A DNA stretch of 48,320 bases from Selenomonadaceae bacterium. Its GTDB lineage: Bacteria > Bacillota > Negativicutes > Selenomonadales > Selenomonadaceae. Shown here in pieces: positions 39,596 to 48,320 of the stretch; within the stretch, counting starts at the first letter, position 1; the number at the start of each line of letters is the position of its first letter. The stretch spans positions 1 to 48,320 of the forward strand of contig JALFBM010000022.1 of the NCBI GenBank assembly GCA_022773425.1. The letters run 5' to 3'. Made by a program: the position numbers and the translations under genes. The notes beneath the pieces are model-generated. The model was given only the letters and a program-made list of their open reading frames with translations. It did not search any database and was not told where the DNA came from.

Positions 39596-41104
39596 ATGGA
39601 GTTCAGCTGGAATCAGAAGCTCTATGATGAAATTGAAAACTGCACCGAGCCGTTGTCCGAGAGCCGACCGATGGGGAAAACCTACAACGTGACGTCTGAT
39701 CGTTACGCGGCATTGGTAACTGTGGAGGAGGAGGAATTCTTCACGCACCCGGACGGGCCGTACAGCGGAACCAAAGAGGAACTGAAGAAGGATTTGACGT
39801 ATCGGAACAAGCATCTGATTCGCAATATTCAGAAGGTTCCATTTTCCGGAAGGGCCATCCAGCAGGCCATCGATGACGCGGCTGCCGATGGCGGCGGTAT
39901 CGTCGTGATCCCGGATGGTACGTATTACACCGGCGCTCTCGAGCTGAAATCGGGCGTCGAGCTTCACCTCGCCTACGGCGTGGAACTCCGCTTCATGCGG
40001 AACAAGACGAACCGGTACTATCCGGTGCGGTTCAGCCGCTGGGAAGGCGTGGAATGCATGAATTTCTCACCGTTCATCTATGCGAATGGTGCGGAAAATA
40101 TAGCGGTAACGGGCACAGGCACATTGAATGGCTGTGCGGACGAATTCAACTGGATGCCGTGGAAATTCGGATATTTCGGGGAAACGGATCAGGAAGTCCA
40201 GCGCCAGAAGCTCTTCGCGGACGGCGATGCGGATGTTCCGCCGGAACAGCGGGTATTCGATGACAAGGTATCGACCCTGCGGCCGCCGTTCCTGCAGTTC
40301 ATCCATTGCAGGAACGTGCTCGTACGGGATGTTGCTATCCGCAATTCGCCGTTCTGGGAGGTGAACCCGGTCCTCTGTGAAAATGTTTTGATCAAGGGAA
40401 TCCACGTACAAACCAACCTCTACAACAACGATGGCGTGGATCCGGAAAGTACGAAAAACATGCTGATCGAGGACTGTTACTTCGAAACCGGCGATGACTG
40501 CATCGCCGTGAAGTCCGGGCGAAACCACGACGGAAGGCGCGTCAATGTGCCCTGTGAAAACCTCATTATCCGCAGGAACCGCTTCAGCAACGGGCATGGC
40601 GGAATCACGATCGGCAGTGAGATATCGGGGGGCGTGCGAAATGTTTTCGCGGAAGACAACAGTTTCGACAGCCCGAACCTCAACTACCCGATCCGGTTCA
40701 AGACCAACGCGAAGCGCGGCGGTTGTCTGGAAAATATCTACGTGCGCAACAGCGTCGTGAACAAGTCGCGCATCGCGGTTGTGCATTGTAACTTCTTCTA
40801 CGAGGAAGGCAAGAACGGACACCATATGCCGATTCTGCGCAATGTGACGCTTGAGCATTTCCGGACGAAGGAGGGCGGCAGCATCGATGCCAAGTATCCG
40901 TTCTACCTGCGGGGCTTCGCGGAATCGCCCATTCAGAATGTGACATTCCGCGATATGGACCTCCAGGGGGTTCGCGGCGAAGCTATTTTCGAACATCTCG
41001 AGAATCTGTGCATCGATGATGTCACGATTAACGGTATCCGCCAGAAAGACGTCACGGAGGATATCGGTGAACTACCCGATTCTGCAAGCATTGCAGTAGA
41101 GTGA
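39596..41104 (+). CDS. GH28 polygalacturonase family enzyme, probably cytoplasmic
   Basis: This 502-residue beta-helix glycosidase is predicted to cleave galacturonic acid residues from pectic oligosaccharides. The three family aspartates are Asp279 in N-N-D-G, Asp300 and Asp301 in G-D-D-C, with His334 in G-H-G-G. The final motif is R-F-K rather than the common R-I-K. No signal peptide is present, so it should act inside the cell on imported oligomers, most likely as an exo-enzyme. The ATG at 39596 is preferred over an in-frame GTG at 39581. A GPH transporter and a GH105 enzyme follow in the same direction. Confidence 0.92.
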   Translation: MEFSWNQKLYDEIENCTEPLSESRPMGKTYNVTSDRYAALVTVEEEEFFTHPDGPYSGTKEELKKDLTYRNKHLIRNIQKVPFSGRAIQQAIDDAAADGGGIVVIPDGTYYTGALELKSGVELHLAYGVELRFMRNKTNRYYPVRFSRWEGVECMNFSPFIYANGAENIAVTGTGTLNGCADEFNWMPWKFGYFGETDQEVQRQKLFADGDADVPPEQRVFDDKVSTLRPPFLQFIHCRNVLVRDVAIRNSPFWEVNPVLCENVLIKGIHVQTNLYNNDGVDPESTKNMLIEDCYFETGDDCIAVKSGRNHDGRRVNVPCENLIIRRNRFSNGHGGITIGSEISGGVRNVFAEDNSFDSPNLNYPIRFKTNAKRGGCLENIYVRNSVVNKSRIAVVHCNFFYEEGKNGHHMPILRNVTLEHFRTKEGGSIDAKYPFYLRGFAESPIQNVTFRDMDLQGVRGEAIFEHLENLCIDDVTINGIRQKDVTEDIGELPDSASIAVE

Positions 41105-41144
41105 ATAGAACCTGTGTAACAAGTTGTTTTGGGAGGCAGAAATC

Positions 41145-42677
41145 ATGAAAACACGGAAAGTTACCTGGTGGAACGTTCTGGGCTATGCATGCCTGAACTT
41201 CCTCGGTGGCGGCACGCAGGCGCTCTCGTCAGCGTTCCTGATGCTGTTCTACACATCGGCCTGTGAAATCCCGGCCGTCCAGGCAGGACTTATTTTTACG
41301 ATCGCACGACTCATTGATGCAGTCGGCAACCCGGTCATGGGCTTCATCTCCGATAATATGGGCCGCACGCGGATCGGCCGCAAGTTCGGCCGCCGGCGCC
41401 TGTTCATCCTGACCGGCGCACCGCTCGTCCTGATCACCTATCCGATCCTTTGGACGCCGGGCCATACGTTCACGTTCTACCTGATCGCGAACATGATTTA
41501 TGAGATGGTCTTCACGTCTGTCATGGTTCCGGGCCCGACGCTGCCGGCAGAAATGACGCAGGTCGCTTCCGAGAAGACGAAGCTCGTTTCGGCAAAACAG
41601 TACTGCGGCACGTTCGCTTCGACGATCGCCCTTCTGTTCCCGGCCTTCTTCTTCCAGCGCCTCGGCGATGACAGCATCGATGCTTACTTCTACACGGGTC
41701 TATCCTACGCGATTGTGACCGCGATCTCCCTGCTCGTTGTGTATGCTCTGACGTATGAGCGCGCACCGGAGGATATCCACTACACGGACAAGATGGGTTC
41801 CGTCCATCACGTCCTGCTGAAGCTGGTTAACGACGTCTTCGCTTCGATGCGTATCCGCGCATTCCGCCTCCATGCGGGCATGATGCTCTTCATCGGTATC
41901 TACAAGAACCTCGCGGCCGGCGTATTCACCTACTACGTCGTCTACGCTCTCGGCCTCACAAAGAGCGCCACGTCCATCATCACTTCACTTTCCACGTTGG
42001 TTGCGTTCGTCGCACTCGCTATCTTCATCACGCTCTGCTATCGCTACGGCGGCCCGTTCGCCTTCAAGATTGTCGGCGTTATCGTCACGGTCTCCCTGCT
42101 CGGCTACTACGTCCTGTACCTCGGCCACGTCGGCATGGAGGAGCACATGGTCATCGTCTGGCTGACGATTCTCGCGATTGTCAACAACATCGGCAAGGCC
42201 GGTGCGGACTACATTCCAGTCTTCCAGCTGCCGTTCATGGCGGATATCGATGAGGCCGTCACGATGGAGCGCCGCGAGGGCATCTTCACCGGTGTCAACG
42301 GCCTCCTCTCGAAGGTCGCATCCGCTGCCGAGGGCTTCCTGCTCGGCGTCGGCCTGTCGCTGTTCGGCTTTGAAAAAGGTGCTGGCCAGCAGTCGGCAAG
42401 CGCAATCGACGGCGTCCTGATCATGACGATCGTCGTCCCGATTGTACTGTGCGTCATCATCTGGCTCATCAGCCGTAACCTCAAACTCACGAAGGAGAAC
42501 CACAAGCTCCTCGTCGATGAGGTCCATCGTATCCGCGGCGGCGGCAGCATGGCTGACGTCACGCCGGAGACGAAGGCGGCCGTCGAGGCGCTCACGGGCT
42601 GGAAGTACGAGCAGTGCTTCGGTCATAACGATGTCATGCACCGCCACAGTGAGGCGCAGGCAAAGTACGCAAACTAA
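41145..42677 (+). CDS. GPH-family sugar:cation symporter
   Basis: This 510-residue inner-membrane transporter has twelve hydrophobic segments. The conserved D-A-V-G-N-P-V-M-G-F-I-S-D-N and R-x-G-R-K-F-G-R-R-R segments in the first half are typical of the glycoside-pentoside-hexuronide family. Location between GH28 and GH105 genes suggests it imports unsaturated or saturated galacturonides. The ATG at 41145 is used because GGGAGG lies ten bases upstream; an in-frame TTG at 41124 precedes that site. The C-terminal 60 residues after the last helix are hydrophilic, longer than in many family members. Confidence 0.92.
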   Translation: MKTRKVTWWNVLGYACLNFLGGGTQALSSAFLMLFYTSACEIPAVQAGLIFTIARLIDAVGNPVMGFISDNMGRTRIGRKFGRRRLFILTGAPLVLITYPILWTPGHTFTFYLIANMIYEMVFTSVMVPGPTLPAEMTQVASEKTKLVSAKQYCGTFASTIALLFPAFFFQRLGDDSIDAYFYTGLSYAIVTAISLLVVYALTYERAPEDIHYTDKMGSVHHVLLKLVNDVFASMRIRAFRLHAGMMLFIGIYKNLAAGVFTYYVVYALGLTKSATSIITSLSTLVAFVALAIFITLCYRYGGPFAFKIVGVIVTVSLLGYYVLYLGHVGMEEHMVIVWLTILAIVNNIGKAGADYIPVFQLPFMADIDEAVTMERREGIFTGVNGLLSKVASAAEGFLLGVGLSLFGFEKGAGQQSASAIDGVLIMTIVVPIVLCVIIWLISRNLKLTKENHKLLVDEVHRIRGGGSMADVTPETKAAVEALTGWKYEQCFGHNDVMHRHSEAQAKYAN

Positions 42678-42702
42678 AGCCCTAACCGCATAAGGAAAAT
42701 TG

Positions 42703-42735
42703 GATACCGGCTCGCCGCCTCGGTGAGCCGGTATC
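42703..42735 (+). repeat. Strong intercistronic hairpin between the GPH and GH105 genes
   Basis: GATACCGGCTC (42703-42713) pairs perfectly with GAGCCGGTATC (42725-42735), with extra inner pairing. No T-tract follows, so it is more likely an RNA processing or stability element than a terminator. Confidence 0.6.
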
Positions 42736-42755
42736 GTTAAAAGGAGACAAATACC

Positions 42756-43868
42756 ATGGCACAGAAAAAACCGTATTCCCAGTGGATGGCGGATTCCGTC
42801 ATCGCGCGCAAGACCGACCTGACGAGCTATTGGGCCTATGAGTTTGGCCTGACGCTCGACGGCATCGCCGAGGTCTGGAAGCAGACCGGCGATCAGAAAT
42901 ACTTTGACTACGTAAAGTCCTGCACCGATACGTTCGTGCAGAAGGACGGCACGATTCGCGGCTACCGCGTCGATGAGTACAACATTGACCACCTGAACAA
43001 CGGCAAAATTCTGCTGACCGTCTATCAGGCAACGCACGATCCGGCCTACAAGAAGGCGCTCGACCTCCTGCGCAGCCAGATTGAGCATCATCCGCGCACA
43101 AAGGAGGGCGTGTTCTGGCACAAGGAAATCTATCCGGAGCAGATTTGGCTCGATGGCCTCTACATGGGCGCGACGTTCTATGCGAAATATGTCAGCGAGT
43201 TTACGAAAGACCCGAAGGAGTACGACGACATTGCGCGCCAGTTCATCATTGCGCGCAAGCACACGCTCGATCCGAAAACCGGCCTGCTCTATCACGCTTA
43301 CGACGACGCGCGCAAGCAGCCGTGGGCTGACCCGGTGACCGGCCTTTCCAAGCATTTCTGGAGCCGTTCGATGGGCTGGTTCTGCATGGCTATCGTCGAC
43401 ACGCTCGAACAGCTGCCGGAGGACAACCAGTACCGCGGCGAACTCATTCAGATCTACAATGAGACCATGGAAGCCCTGCTCAAGGTGGCGGACAAGAACA
43501 GCCACGTCTGGTATCAGGTGCTTGATTGCGGCGACCGCAAGGGCAACTATCTCGAGGCGTCGGGCTCCTGCATGATCGCGTACTCCCTGTTCAAGGGCGT
43601 TCGCCTCGGTTACCTGCCGGAAAAGATGCGCGACTTCGCAAAACGCAGCTATCAGGGACTGCTCGATGAATTCATTTGCGAGACCCCGATGGGCACCATC
43701 GACCTCAACAAGATCTGCTTCGTCGCCGGCCTCGGCGGCAAGCCGACCAAGGCCTACGGCGAGCGCGATGGCTCGTTTGCCTACTACATCAGCGAGCCGA
43801 TCGTCACCAACGAGCCGAAAGGCCTCGGCCCGTTCATCCTCGCTGCGGCAGAATACGAACGTCTCTGA
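42756..43868 (+). CDS. GH105 unsaturated rhamnogalacturonyl/glucuronyl hydrolase
   Basis: This 370-residue (alpha/alpha)6-barrel enzyme removes the unsaturated uronic acid left at the non-reducing end by pectin lyases, in the manner of YteR/YesR. The catalytic Asp is Asp133 in Q-I-W-L-D-G-L-Y-M-G. Conserved aromatic and acidic segments such as W-S-R-S-M-G-W and G-N-Y-L-E-A-S-G-S are present. No signal peptide is seen. AAGGAG precedes the ATG. It is the last gene of the pectin module and is followed by a clear terminator. Confidence 0.93.
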   Translation: MAQKKPYSQWMADSVIARKTDLTSYWAYEFGLTLDGIAEVWKQTGDQKYFDYVKSCTDTFVQKDGTIRGYRVDEYNIDHLNNGKILLTVYQATHDPAYKKALDLLRSQIEHHPRTKEGVFWHKEIYPEQIWLDGLYMGATFYAKYVSEFTKDPKEYDDIARQFIIARKHTLDPKTGLLYHAYDDARKQPWADPVTGLSKHFWSRSMGWFCMAIVDTLEQLPEDNQYRGELIQIYNETMEALLKVADKNSHVWYQVLDCGDRKGNYLEASGSCMIAYSLFKGVRLGYLPEKMRDFAKRSYQGLLDEFICETPMGTIDLNKICFVAGLGGKPTKAYGERDGSFAYYISEPIVTNEPKGLGPFILAAAEYERL

Positions 43869-43891
43869 TTCTAGAGAGAAATCTTTTGAAA

Positions 43892-43926
43892 GCGTCTGTG
43901 ATTATGCGTTCACAGGCGCATTTTTT
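43892..43926 (+). terminator. Intrinsic terminator after the GH105 gene
   Basis: GCGTCTGTGA (43892-43901) pairs with TCACAGGCGC (43910-43919), with one wobble, followed by A and six T bases. Confidence 0.9.
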
Positions 43927-43998
43927 GCTATATGGAATTTTATTTCTAGCTAAGAATATGATAGAATAAAGATAAGTACGTAAAGGGAGGGACGCGGC

Positions 43999-46900
43999 AT
44001 GGATGCGCCATCGAATTTTTCGTTTCTGGAAGAACGGTTCCCGGTTCTGGCGAAGTTCGGCGAACAGGCGGAGCGCTACTATGTGAGTGATCCGAACTCC
44101 TGCCTGATGAAGGCCGGCATGTTCGGGGAGACCGTCGTGAAGCTGATCTTCGATACGGACGGCATCGAGCACCCTTTCCAGGATGATGCGGTGCACCGCA
44201 TCCGGAAGCTCCAGCGCGAGGAATACATCACGGATGATCTGGCGGACATCCTGCATACGCTGCGCAAGAACCGCAACCTCGCCGTGCATGAGGGCTATGA
44301 CTCGAAGGAGGAGGCTTACCGGGTACTGCCGCTCGCCTATGCGCTCGGCGAATGGTTCTACGAGACATACGGGGACTATCGCTATCAGCATCGGCCATTC
44401 CTCTACCCGATGGCGGCAACCGTTCCATCTACTCCGCCGGGAGAGGATGTGACGGACGACAAAGCATTGCTTGAGCAGGCTTCGTCGACGGCGAAGCCGC
44501 TGCAGGAAAAGGCCGCAGACCGCAAGAAACGGGCCTATCGCGTGGCACAGCGCCGTCACCGCTCGGAGGCGGAGACGCGGTTCTTCATCGATCAGGCACT
44601 GAAGGAGGTCGGCTGGGAGGCCGACACGAACCGGCTCAACTATAAGCGGTATCAGACGAGGCCGCAGCGCGGGCATAACATGGCCATCGCCGAATGGCCG
44701 ACGGGGAATGCCGCGGAGAATACGAGTGGCTATGCGGACTACGCCTTGTTCCTCGGCGAGAAGATGGTCGGCATCATCGAGGCAAAGGCCGAGGCGAAGG
44801 ACGTCTATGCCGTGCTCGACGGGCAAGGCCGCGACTATCCAGCGACCATCCGCGAGGAGGACGAGCCGTACCTCGTCGGCAAGTGGATGAACGGCTCGCG
44901 CGTCTACCGGGTTCCGTTCACGTTTGCGACGAACGGGCGGCCGTATTTCGCGCAGTATCCGGAGAAGTCGGGCATCTGGTTCCAGGATCTCCGCGACGAA
45001 TACAATCAGCCTGCAGCGCTCCGCGGCTGGGTCAGTCCGGACGGCCTGCAGGCCATGCTCGAAAGTGACCGGGAGAGCCGGGCGGCGTCCGCGGCGAAAC
45101 TGAAGGCATCCCCCTATGATGATCTGAAGGACAAGCAGGGGCTCGCGTTGCGGGATTATCAGGTCGAGGCCATCAAGGCCGTCGAGGCGGCAATCGAGCG
45201 GGGACAGGATCATATTCTGCTCGCGATGGCGACTGGCACGGGCAAGACGCGCACGGTGCTCGGCCTGATCTACCGCTTCCTGAAGGCCGGGCGGTTCCGC
45301 CGCATCCTGTTCCTCGTCGACCGCACGGTGCTCGGCGGGCAGGCGGAGGACACGTTCGATGAAGTGCGCCTCGACGAGCTGAAGCCGCTTTCCTCACTCT
45401 ACAATATCCAGGGCCTCGATGCCCCGGCCGAGCTGGAGCGGGAGACGAAGGTGCAGATTGCGACCGTGCAGAGCATGGTGCGCCGCATCCTCTATCATGA
45501 GGGGGACTCGGTGCCGGCAGTCACGGATTTTGACCTCGTGATCATCGATGAGGCGCACCGCGGCTATCTCCTCGACAAGGAGATGAGCGAGGAGGAGATG
45601 CTCTACCGCGACCAGCGCGACTATCTGAGCAAGTACAAGAGCATCGTCGACTATTTTACGGGCACGAAGATCGCTTTGACGGCGACGCCGGCCCTGCAGA
45701 CGACGGAAATCTTCGGCCAGCCGGTCTATACCTACAGCTACCGCGAGGCGGTATTCGACGGATATCTCGTCGACCATGACGCGCCGATTGAGATCGAGAC
45801 GAAGCTGAGTAAGGCGGGCATCCACTACAAGAAGGGCGAGGAGGCCACCCTGTTCGACCTTGAGACGAATGAGGTCGTCGACCATGCGGCACTGCCCGAC
45901 GCGATGGATTTCGACGTGGAGGACTTCAACCGGAAGGTGATCACAGAGGGCTTCAACCGCGCGGTGGTCGACTATCTCGCGAAGCAGATCGACCCGGCGG
46001 ATCCGATGGAGGGCAAGACGCTGATTTTCGCCGTGAACGATGCGCACGCGGACATGCTCGTGCGGCTCCTGCGCGAGGCGTATCAGGGCACCGTCCCGGC
46101 AGAAGCCATCCAGAAGATCACTGGCAGCATCGAGAACGGGAACCAGAAAAAGATCCGGGCGGCGGTGCAGCGCTTCAAGAACGAGCACTACCCGAGCATC
46201 GTCGTGACGGTCGACCTGCTGACGACGGGCGTCGACGTGCCGGAGATCACGAACCTCGTATTCCTGCGCCGCGTGAAGTCGCGCATCCTGTTCGAGCAGA
46301 TGCTCGGCCGCGCGACGCGGCTCTGCAAGGCCATCCATAAAGAGGTATTCCATATCTACGATGCCGTCGGTGCATACGCGGCGATGGAGCCGGTCACGGA
46401 TATGCGCCCGGCCGCCGCGCATCCGTCGGAGGACTTTGCGCGGCTGCTGGACGGGCTCGCCGGCTTGACGGAGCAGGAGGGCAAGGCGAGAGACGAGGCG
46501 CTTTCCTGCATCCGCGCCCGCCTGCAGCGCAAGGACAAGCTGCTGACAGACGAGCAGAAAAAGGAGTGGGCAGAGGCTCTGCCCGGAGCGCTCCGCGAAA
46601 CGGTGCCGAGCCCTGCGGCGCTTGCGGCAAAGCTCGGCAACCTCCCAGCGGGCGAGGCCGCGGAATGCGCCGGATCCTGCCGCGCGGCGCTTGCGGCGCT
46701 CGACCACGTGCGCCGCGCAAAGGGGCGCATCGTGATCGACAAGACGCCGGATGAGGTGACCTCGGCGGCGCCGCACTACGATGGCAAGAACGCGGAGGAC
46801 TACCTCGAGGCATTCACCGCCTATGTCCGCGAGAACCGCGACAAGATCGAGGCGATGAAGCTGATCCTGACGAGCCCGAGCAGCCTCACGTGCCGTGAGC

Positions 46901-47325
46901 TCAAAGACCTCCGGCGCGCGCTCAACGCGCAGAACTTCACGGAGCGGAACCTCTCCGAAGCCGTGAGCCGCGTCACGAAGCAGGACATCACCGCCGACAT
47001 CATCAGCCTCGTGCGCCGCGCGGCGATGAAGGAGGAGCCGCTCGTCAGCCATGAGGAACGCATCGAGCGTGCCACGGCCCGCCTCAAAAAAGAGCTGCGC
47101 GAGCAGGGGACGCTGACGAAGCAGCGGGAGAACCTGCTCGACAAGCTCGCGCGGTATTTCCGCAACGACGCGAACTACGTGATCGACCGCGCGGCATTCG
47201 ACGACGAACGCCTGAAGCGGGAGGGCGGCTACAGCCGCTTCAACAAGATCTTTGACGGTGAGCTGGCCGACGTCCTCGCGAAATTCAACCGCTATCTCTA
47301 TGAGCAAGGAGCACAAACCGCATGA
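43999..47325 (+). CDS. hsdR: Type I restriction enzyme R subunit
   Basis: This 1108-residue protein is the motor and nuclease subunit of a type I system. Residues about 1-130 resemble a DUF4145-type N-terminal domain. The nuclease follows with Asp247 and Glu261-x-Lys263 (E-A-K) of the PD-(D/E)xK fold. The helicase has Walker A G-T-G-K-T (Lys416), D-E-A-H (517-520), T-A-T-P and the later T-T-G-V-D-V-P and Q-M-L-G-R-A-T-R motifs. The C-terminal third is Glu/Arg-rich and matches the EcoEI-type R C-terminus. AAAGGGAGGG precedes the ATG. hsdM overlaps its stop by four bases, so R precedes M in the operon. Confidence 0.95.
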   Translation: MDAPSNFSFLEERFPVLAKFGEQAERYYVSDPNSCLMKAGMFGETVVKLIFDTDGIEHPFQDDAVHRIRKLQREEYITDDLADILHTLRKNRNLAVHEGYDSKEEAYRVLPLAYALGEWFYETYGDYRYQHRPFLYPMAATVPSTPPGEDVTDDKALLEQASSTAKPLQEKAADRKKRAYRVAQRRHRSEAETRFFIDQALKEVGWEADTNRLNYKRYQTRPQRGHNMAIAEWPTGNAAENTSGYADYALFLGEKMVGIIEAKAEAKDVYAVLDGQGRDYPATIREEDEPYLVGKWMNGSRVYRVPFTFATNGRPYFAQYPEKSGIWFQDLRDEYNQPAALRGWVSPDGLQAMLESDRESRAASAAKLKASPYDDLKDKQGLALRDYQVEAIKAVEAAIERGQDHILLAMATGTGKTRTVLGLIYRFLKAGRFRRILFLVDRTVLGGQAEDTFDEVRLDELKPLSSLYNIQGLDAPAELERETKVQIATVQSMVRRILYHEGDSVPAVTDFDLVIIDEAHRGYLLDKEMSEEEMLYRDQRDYLSKYKSIVDYFTGTKIALTATPALQTTEIFGQPVYTYSYREAVFDGYLVDHDAPIEIETKLSKAGIHYKKGEEATLFDLETNEVVDHAALPDAMDFDVEDFNRKVITEGFNRAVVDYLAKQIDPADPMEGKTLIFAVNDAHADMLVRLLREAYQGTVPAEAIQKITGSIENGNQKKIRAAVQRFKNEHYPSIVVTVDLLTTGVDVPEITNLVFLRRVKSRILFEQMLGRATRLCKAIHKEVFHIYDAVGAYAAMEPVTDMRPAAAHPSEDFARLLDGLAGLTEQEGKARDEALSCIRARLQRKDKLLTDEQKKEWAEALPGALRETVPSPAALAAKLGNLPAGEAAECAGSCRAALAALDHVRRAKGRIVIDKTPDEVTSAAPHYDGKNAEDYLEAFTAYVRENRDKIEAMKLILTSPSSLTCRELKDLRRALNAQNFTERNLSEAVSRVTKQDITADIISLVRRAAMKEEPLVSHEERIERATARLKKELREQGTLTKQRENLLDKLARYFRNDANYVIDRAAFDDERLKREGGYSRFNKIFDGELADVLAKFNRYLYEQGAQTA

Positions 47326-48320
47326 CCAATCAGGAAATCATCCAGAAACTCTGGCATCTCTGCGATGTCCTGCGCGATGATGGCATCACCTATCATCAGT
47401 ATGTGACGGAGCTGACCTATATCCTGTTTCTGAAAATGGCAAAGGAGACCGATACGGAGGCCGGGATCCCCGAAGGGTACCGCTGGGACGACCTCACGAA
47501 GCGCAGCGGCATCGAGCTGAAACAGTTCTACAAGACGCTGCTCGAAAAGCTCGGCACCGAGGCGCATGGCCGCGTGCGCGAGATCTACGCGGGCGCGGCG
47601 ACGAACATCGACGAGCCGAAGAATCTCGAGAAGATCATCCAGACCATCGACGAGCTCGACTGGTTCTCCGCAAAGGAGGAGGGCCTCGGCGCGCTCTACG
47701 AGGGCTTGCTCGAGAAAAATGCGGGCGAGAAGAAATCCGGCGCCGGGCAGTACTTCACGCCGCGCGTGCTGATCGACGTCATGACGGAGCTCACCGCGCC
47801 GCAGGTCGGGGAGCGATGCAACGATCCGGCGTGCGGCACATTTGGTTTCATGATTGCGGCGGACCGCTTCGTGAAGCAGCAGACGCAGGACTATGACACG
47901 CTGACGCGCGATCAGGCGGAGTTCGAGATCCGGCAGGCGTTCTCCGGCTGTGAGCTCGTCGCCGACACGCACCGCCTCGCGCTGATGAACGCGATGCTGC
48001 ACGACATCCAGGGGCCAATCCTGCTCGGCGATACGCTCTCGAACTTCGGCAAGCAGATGCGGGACTACGACGTCGTGCTGACGAATCCGCCATTCGGCAC
48101 GAAGCGCGGCGGCGAGCGCGCGACGCGCGATGACTTCACCTTCGAGACGAGCAACAAGCAGCTGAACTTCCTGCAGCATATCTACCGCAGCCTCAAGGCG
48201 GACGGCAAGGCGCGCGCCGCCGTCGTCCTGCCGGACAACGTGCTGTTCGCCGAGGGTGACGGCACGGCCATCCGCCGCGACCTCATGGAGAAATGCGATC
48301 TGCATACGATCCTGCGTCTG
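47322..48320 (+). CDS. hsdM: Type I restriction enzyme M subunit (partial, runs off the window)
   Basis: The first 333 residues of an N6-adenine methyltransferase are visible, with no stop before the window ends. An N-terminal helical domain (N-Q-E-I-I-Q-K-L-W) is followed by S-G-A-G-Q-Y-F-T-P-R near residue 145, the SAM-binding D-P-A-C-G-T-F-G-F near residue 168 (usually T-G-G-F) and the catalytic N-P-P-F near residue 257. The start overlaps the hsdR stop (ATGA). The specificity subunit gene hsdS, which sets the recognition sequence, would be expected further downstream. Confidence 0.95.
   Translation, partial: MTNQEIIQKLWHLCDVLRDDGITYHQYVTELTYILFLKMAKETDTEAGIPEGYRWDDLTKRSGIELKQFYKTLLEKLGTEAHGRVREIYAGAATNIDEPKNLEKIIQTIDELDWFSAKEEGLGALYEGLLEKNAGEKKSGAGQYFTPRVLIDVMTELTAPQVGERCNDPACGTFGFMIAADRFVKQQTQDYDTLTRDQAEFEIRQAFSGCELVADTHRLALMNAMLHDIQGPILLGDTLSNFGKQMRDYDVVLTNPPFGTKRGGERATRDDFTFETSNKQLNFLQHIYRSLKADGKARAAVVLPDNVLFAEGDGTAIRRDLMEKCDLHTILRL

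Noticed and set aside
45394-47316. A 640-codon open frame antisense to hsdR
   Set aside because: The sense gene has complete helicase and nuclease motifs; the antisense product is a codon-bias artefact.

Overview
The window reads as a chromosomal stretch of an anaerobic, Gram-negative-type Firmicute (Negativicutes, most likely a Selenomonas or Mitsuokella relative). This assignment is inference from content: the Firmicutes gene order secG-esterase-rnr-smpB; a glgC-glgD-glgP-glgB-glgA glycogen operon with the Firmicutes-type GlgD subunit; rubrerythrin; an NfnAB-type flavin transhydrogenase; and GC-rich coding sequence separated by short AT-rich intergenic regions with canonical AGGAGG ribosome binding sites and sigma-70-like promoters. 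No tRNA, rRNA, CRISPR array, insertion sequence or prophage gene was recognised.

Layout. 1-354 is the tail of a probable DNA methyltransferase. 368-1917 carries minus-strand stress genes (a doubtful small exported protein, rubrerythrin, an OhrR-type MarR regulator) with their own operators and terminators. 2226-7677 is the secG/esterase/rnr/smpB unit, extended by a stand-alone CheB-type methylesterase and a YbjN-like protein. 7733-9720 (minus) holds nhaA and a DeoR-family regulator. 9985-10970 holds a Tat-targeted PGRP-type amidase and a small membrane protein. 11190-23181 is the glycogen block: synthesis (glgC, glgD, glgA, glgB), breakdown (glgP) and, after a terminator, a large GH13-GH77 fusion enzyme. 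23331-24530 is tatA-tatC.

24570-33191 is a same-strand run: a UbiD/UbiA pair (4-bp overlap), the one-carbon folate genes folD, fhs and a metF-like gene, nfnA-nfnB, and a DnaQ-like exonuclease. A convergent minus-strand gene at 33275-34510 encodes a second NfnB/GltD-like flavoprotein. Its promoter carries a perfect palindrome, and it diverges from a GntP-family permease. 36180-37640 holds a promoter, a tiny 19-codon ORF, an intrinsic terminator and then a divergent FtsZ paralog that is not in a division cluster. tcdA and a divergent gpsA-like gene follow. 39596-43868 is a compact pectin oligosaccharide module (GH28, GPH transporter, GH105), all apparently cytoplasmic or inner-membrane. 43999 to the end is a type I restriction-modification operon (hsdR, start of hsdM).

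How the genes fit together: imported uronides and glycogen-derived glucans feed central metabolism. FolD, Fhs, the MetF-like protein and NfnAB connect one-carbon folate carriers to NADH, NADPH and ferredoxin pools, and UbiD/UbiA probably serve menaquinone synthesis. TatAC could export the amidase encoded about 13 kb upstream. The observations I consider most worth following are the FtsZ paralog with its tiny-ORF/terminator leader, the stand-alone CheB domain beside smpB, the second NfnB-like protein with a palindromic promoter, and the GH13-GH77 fusion.
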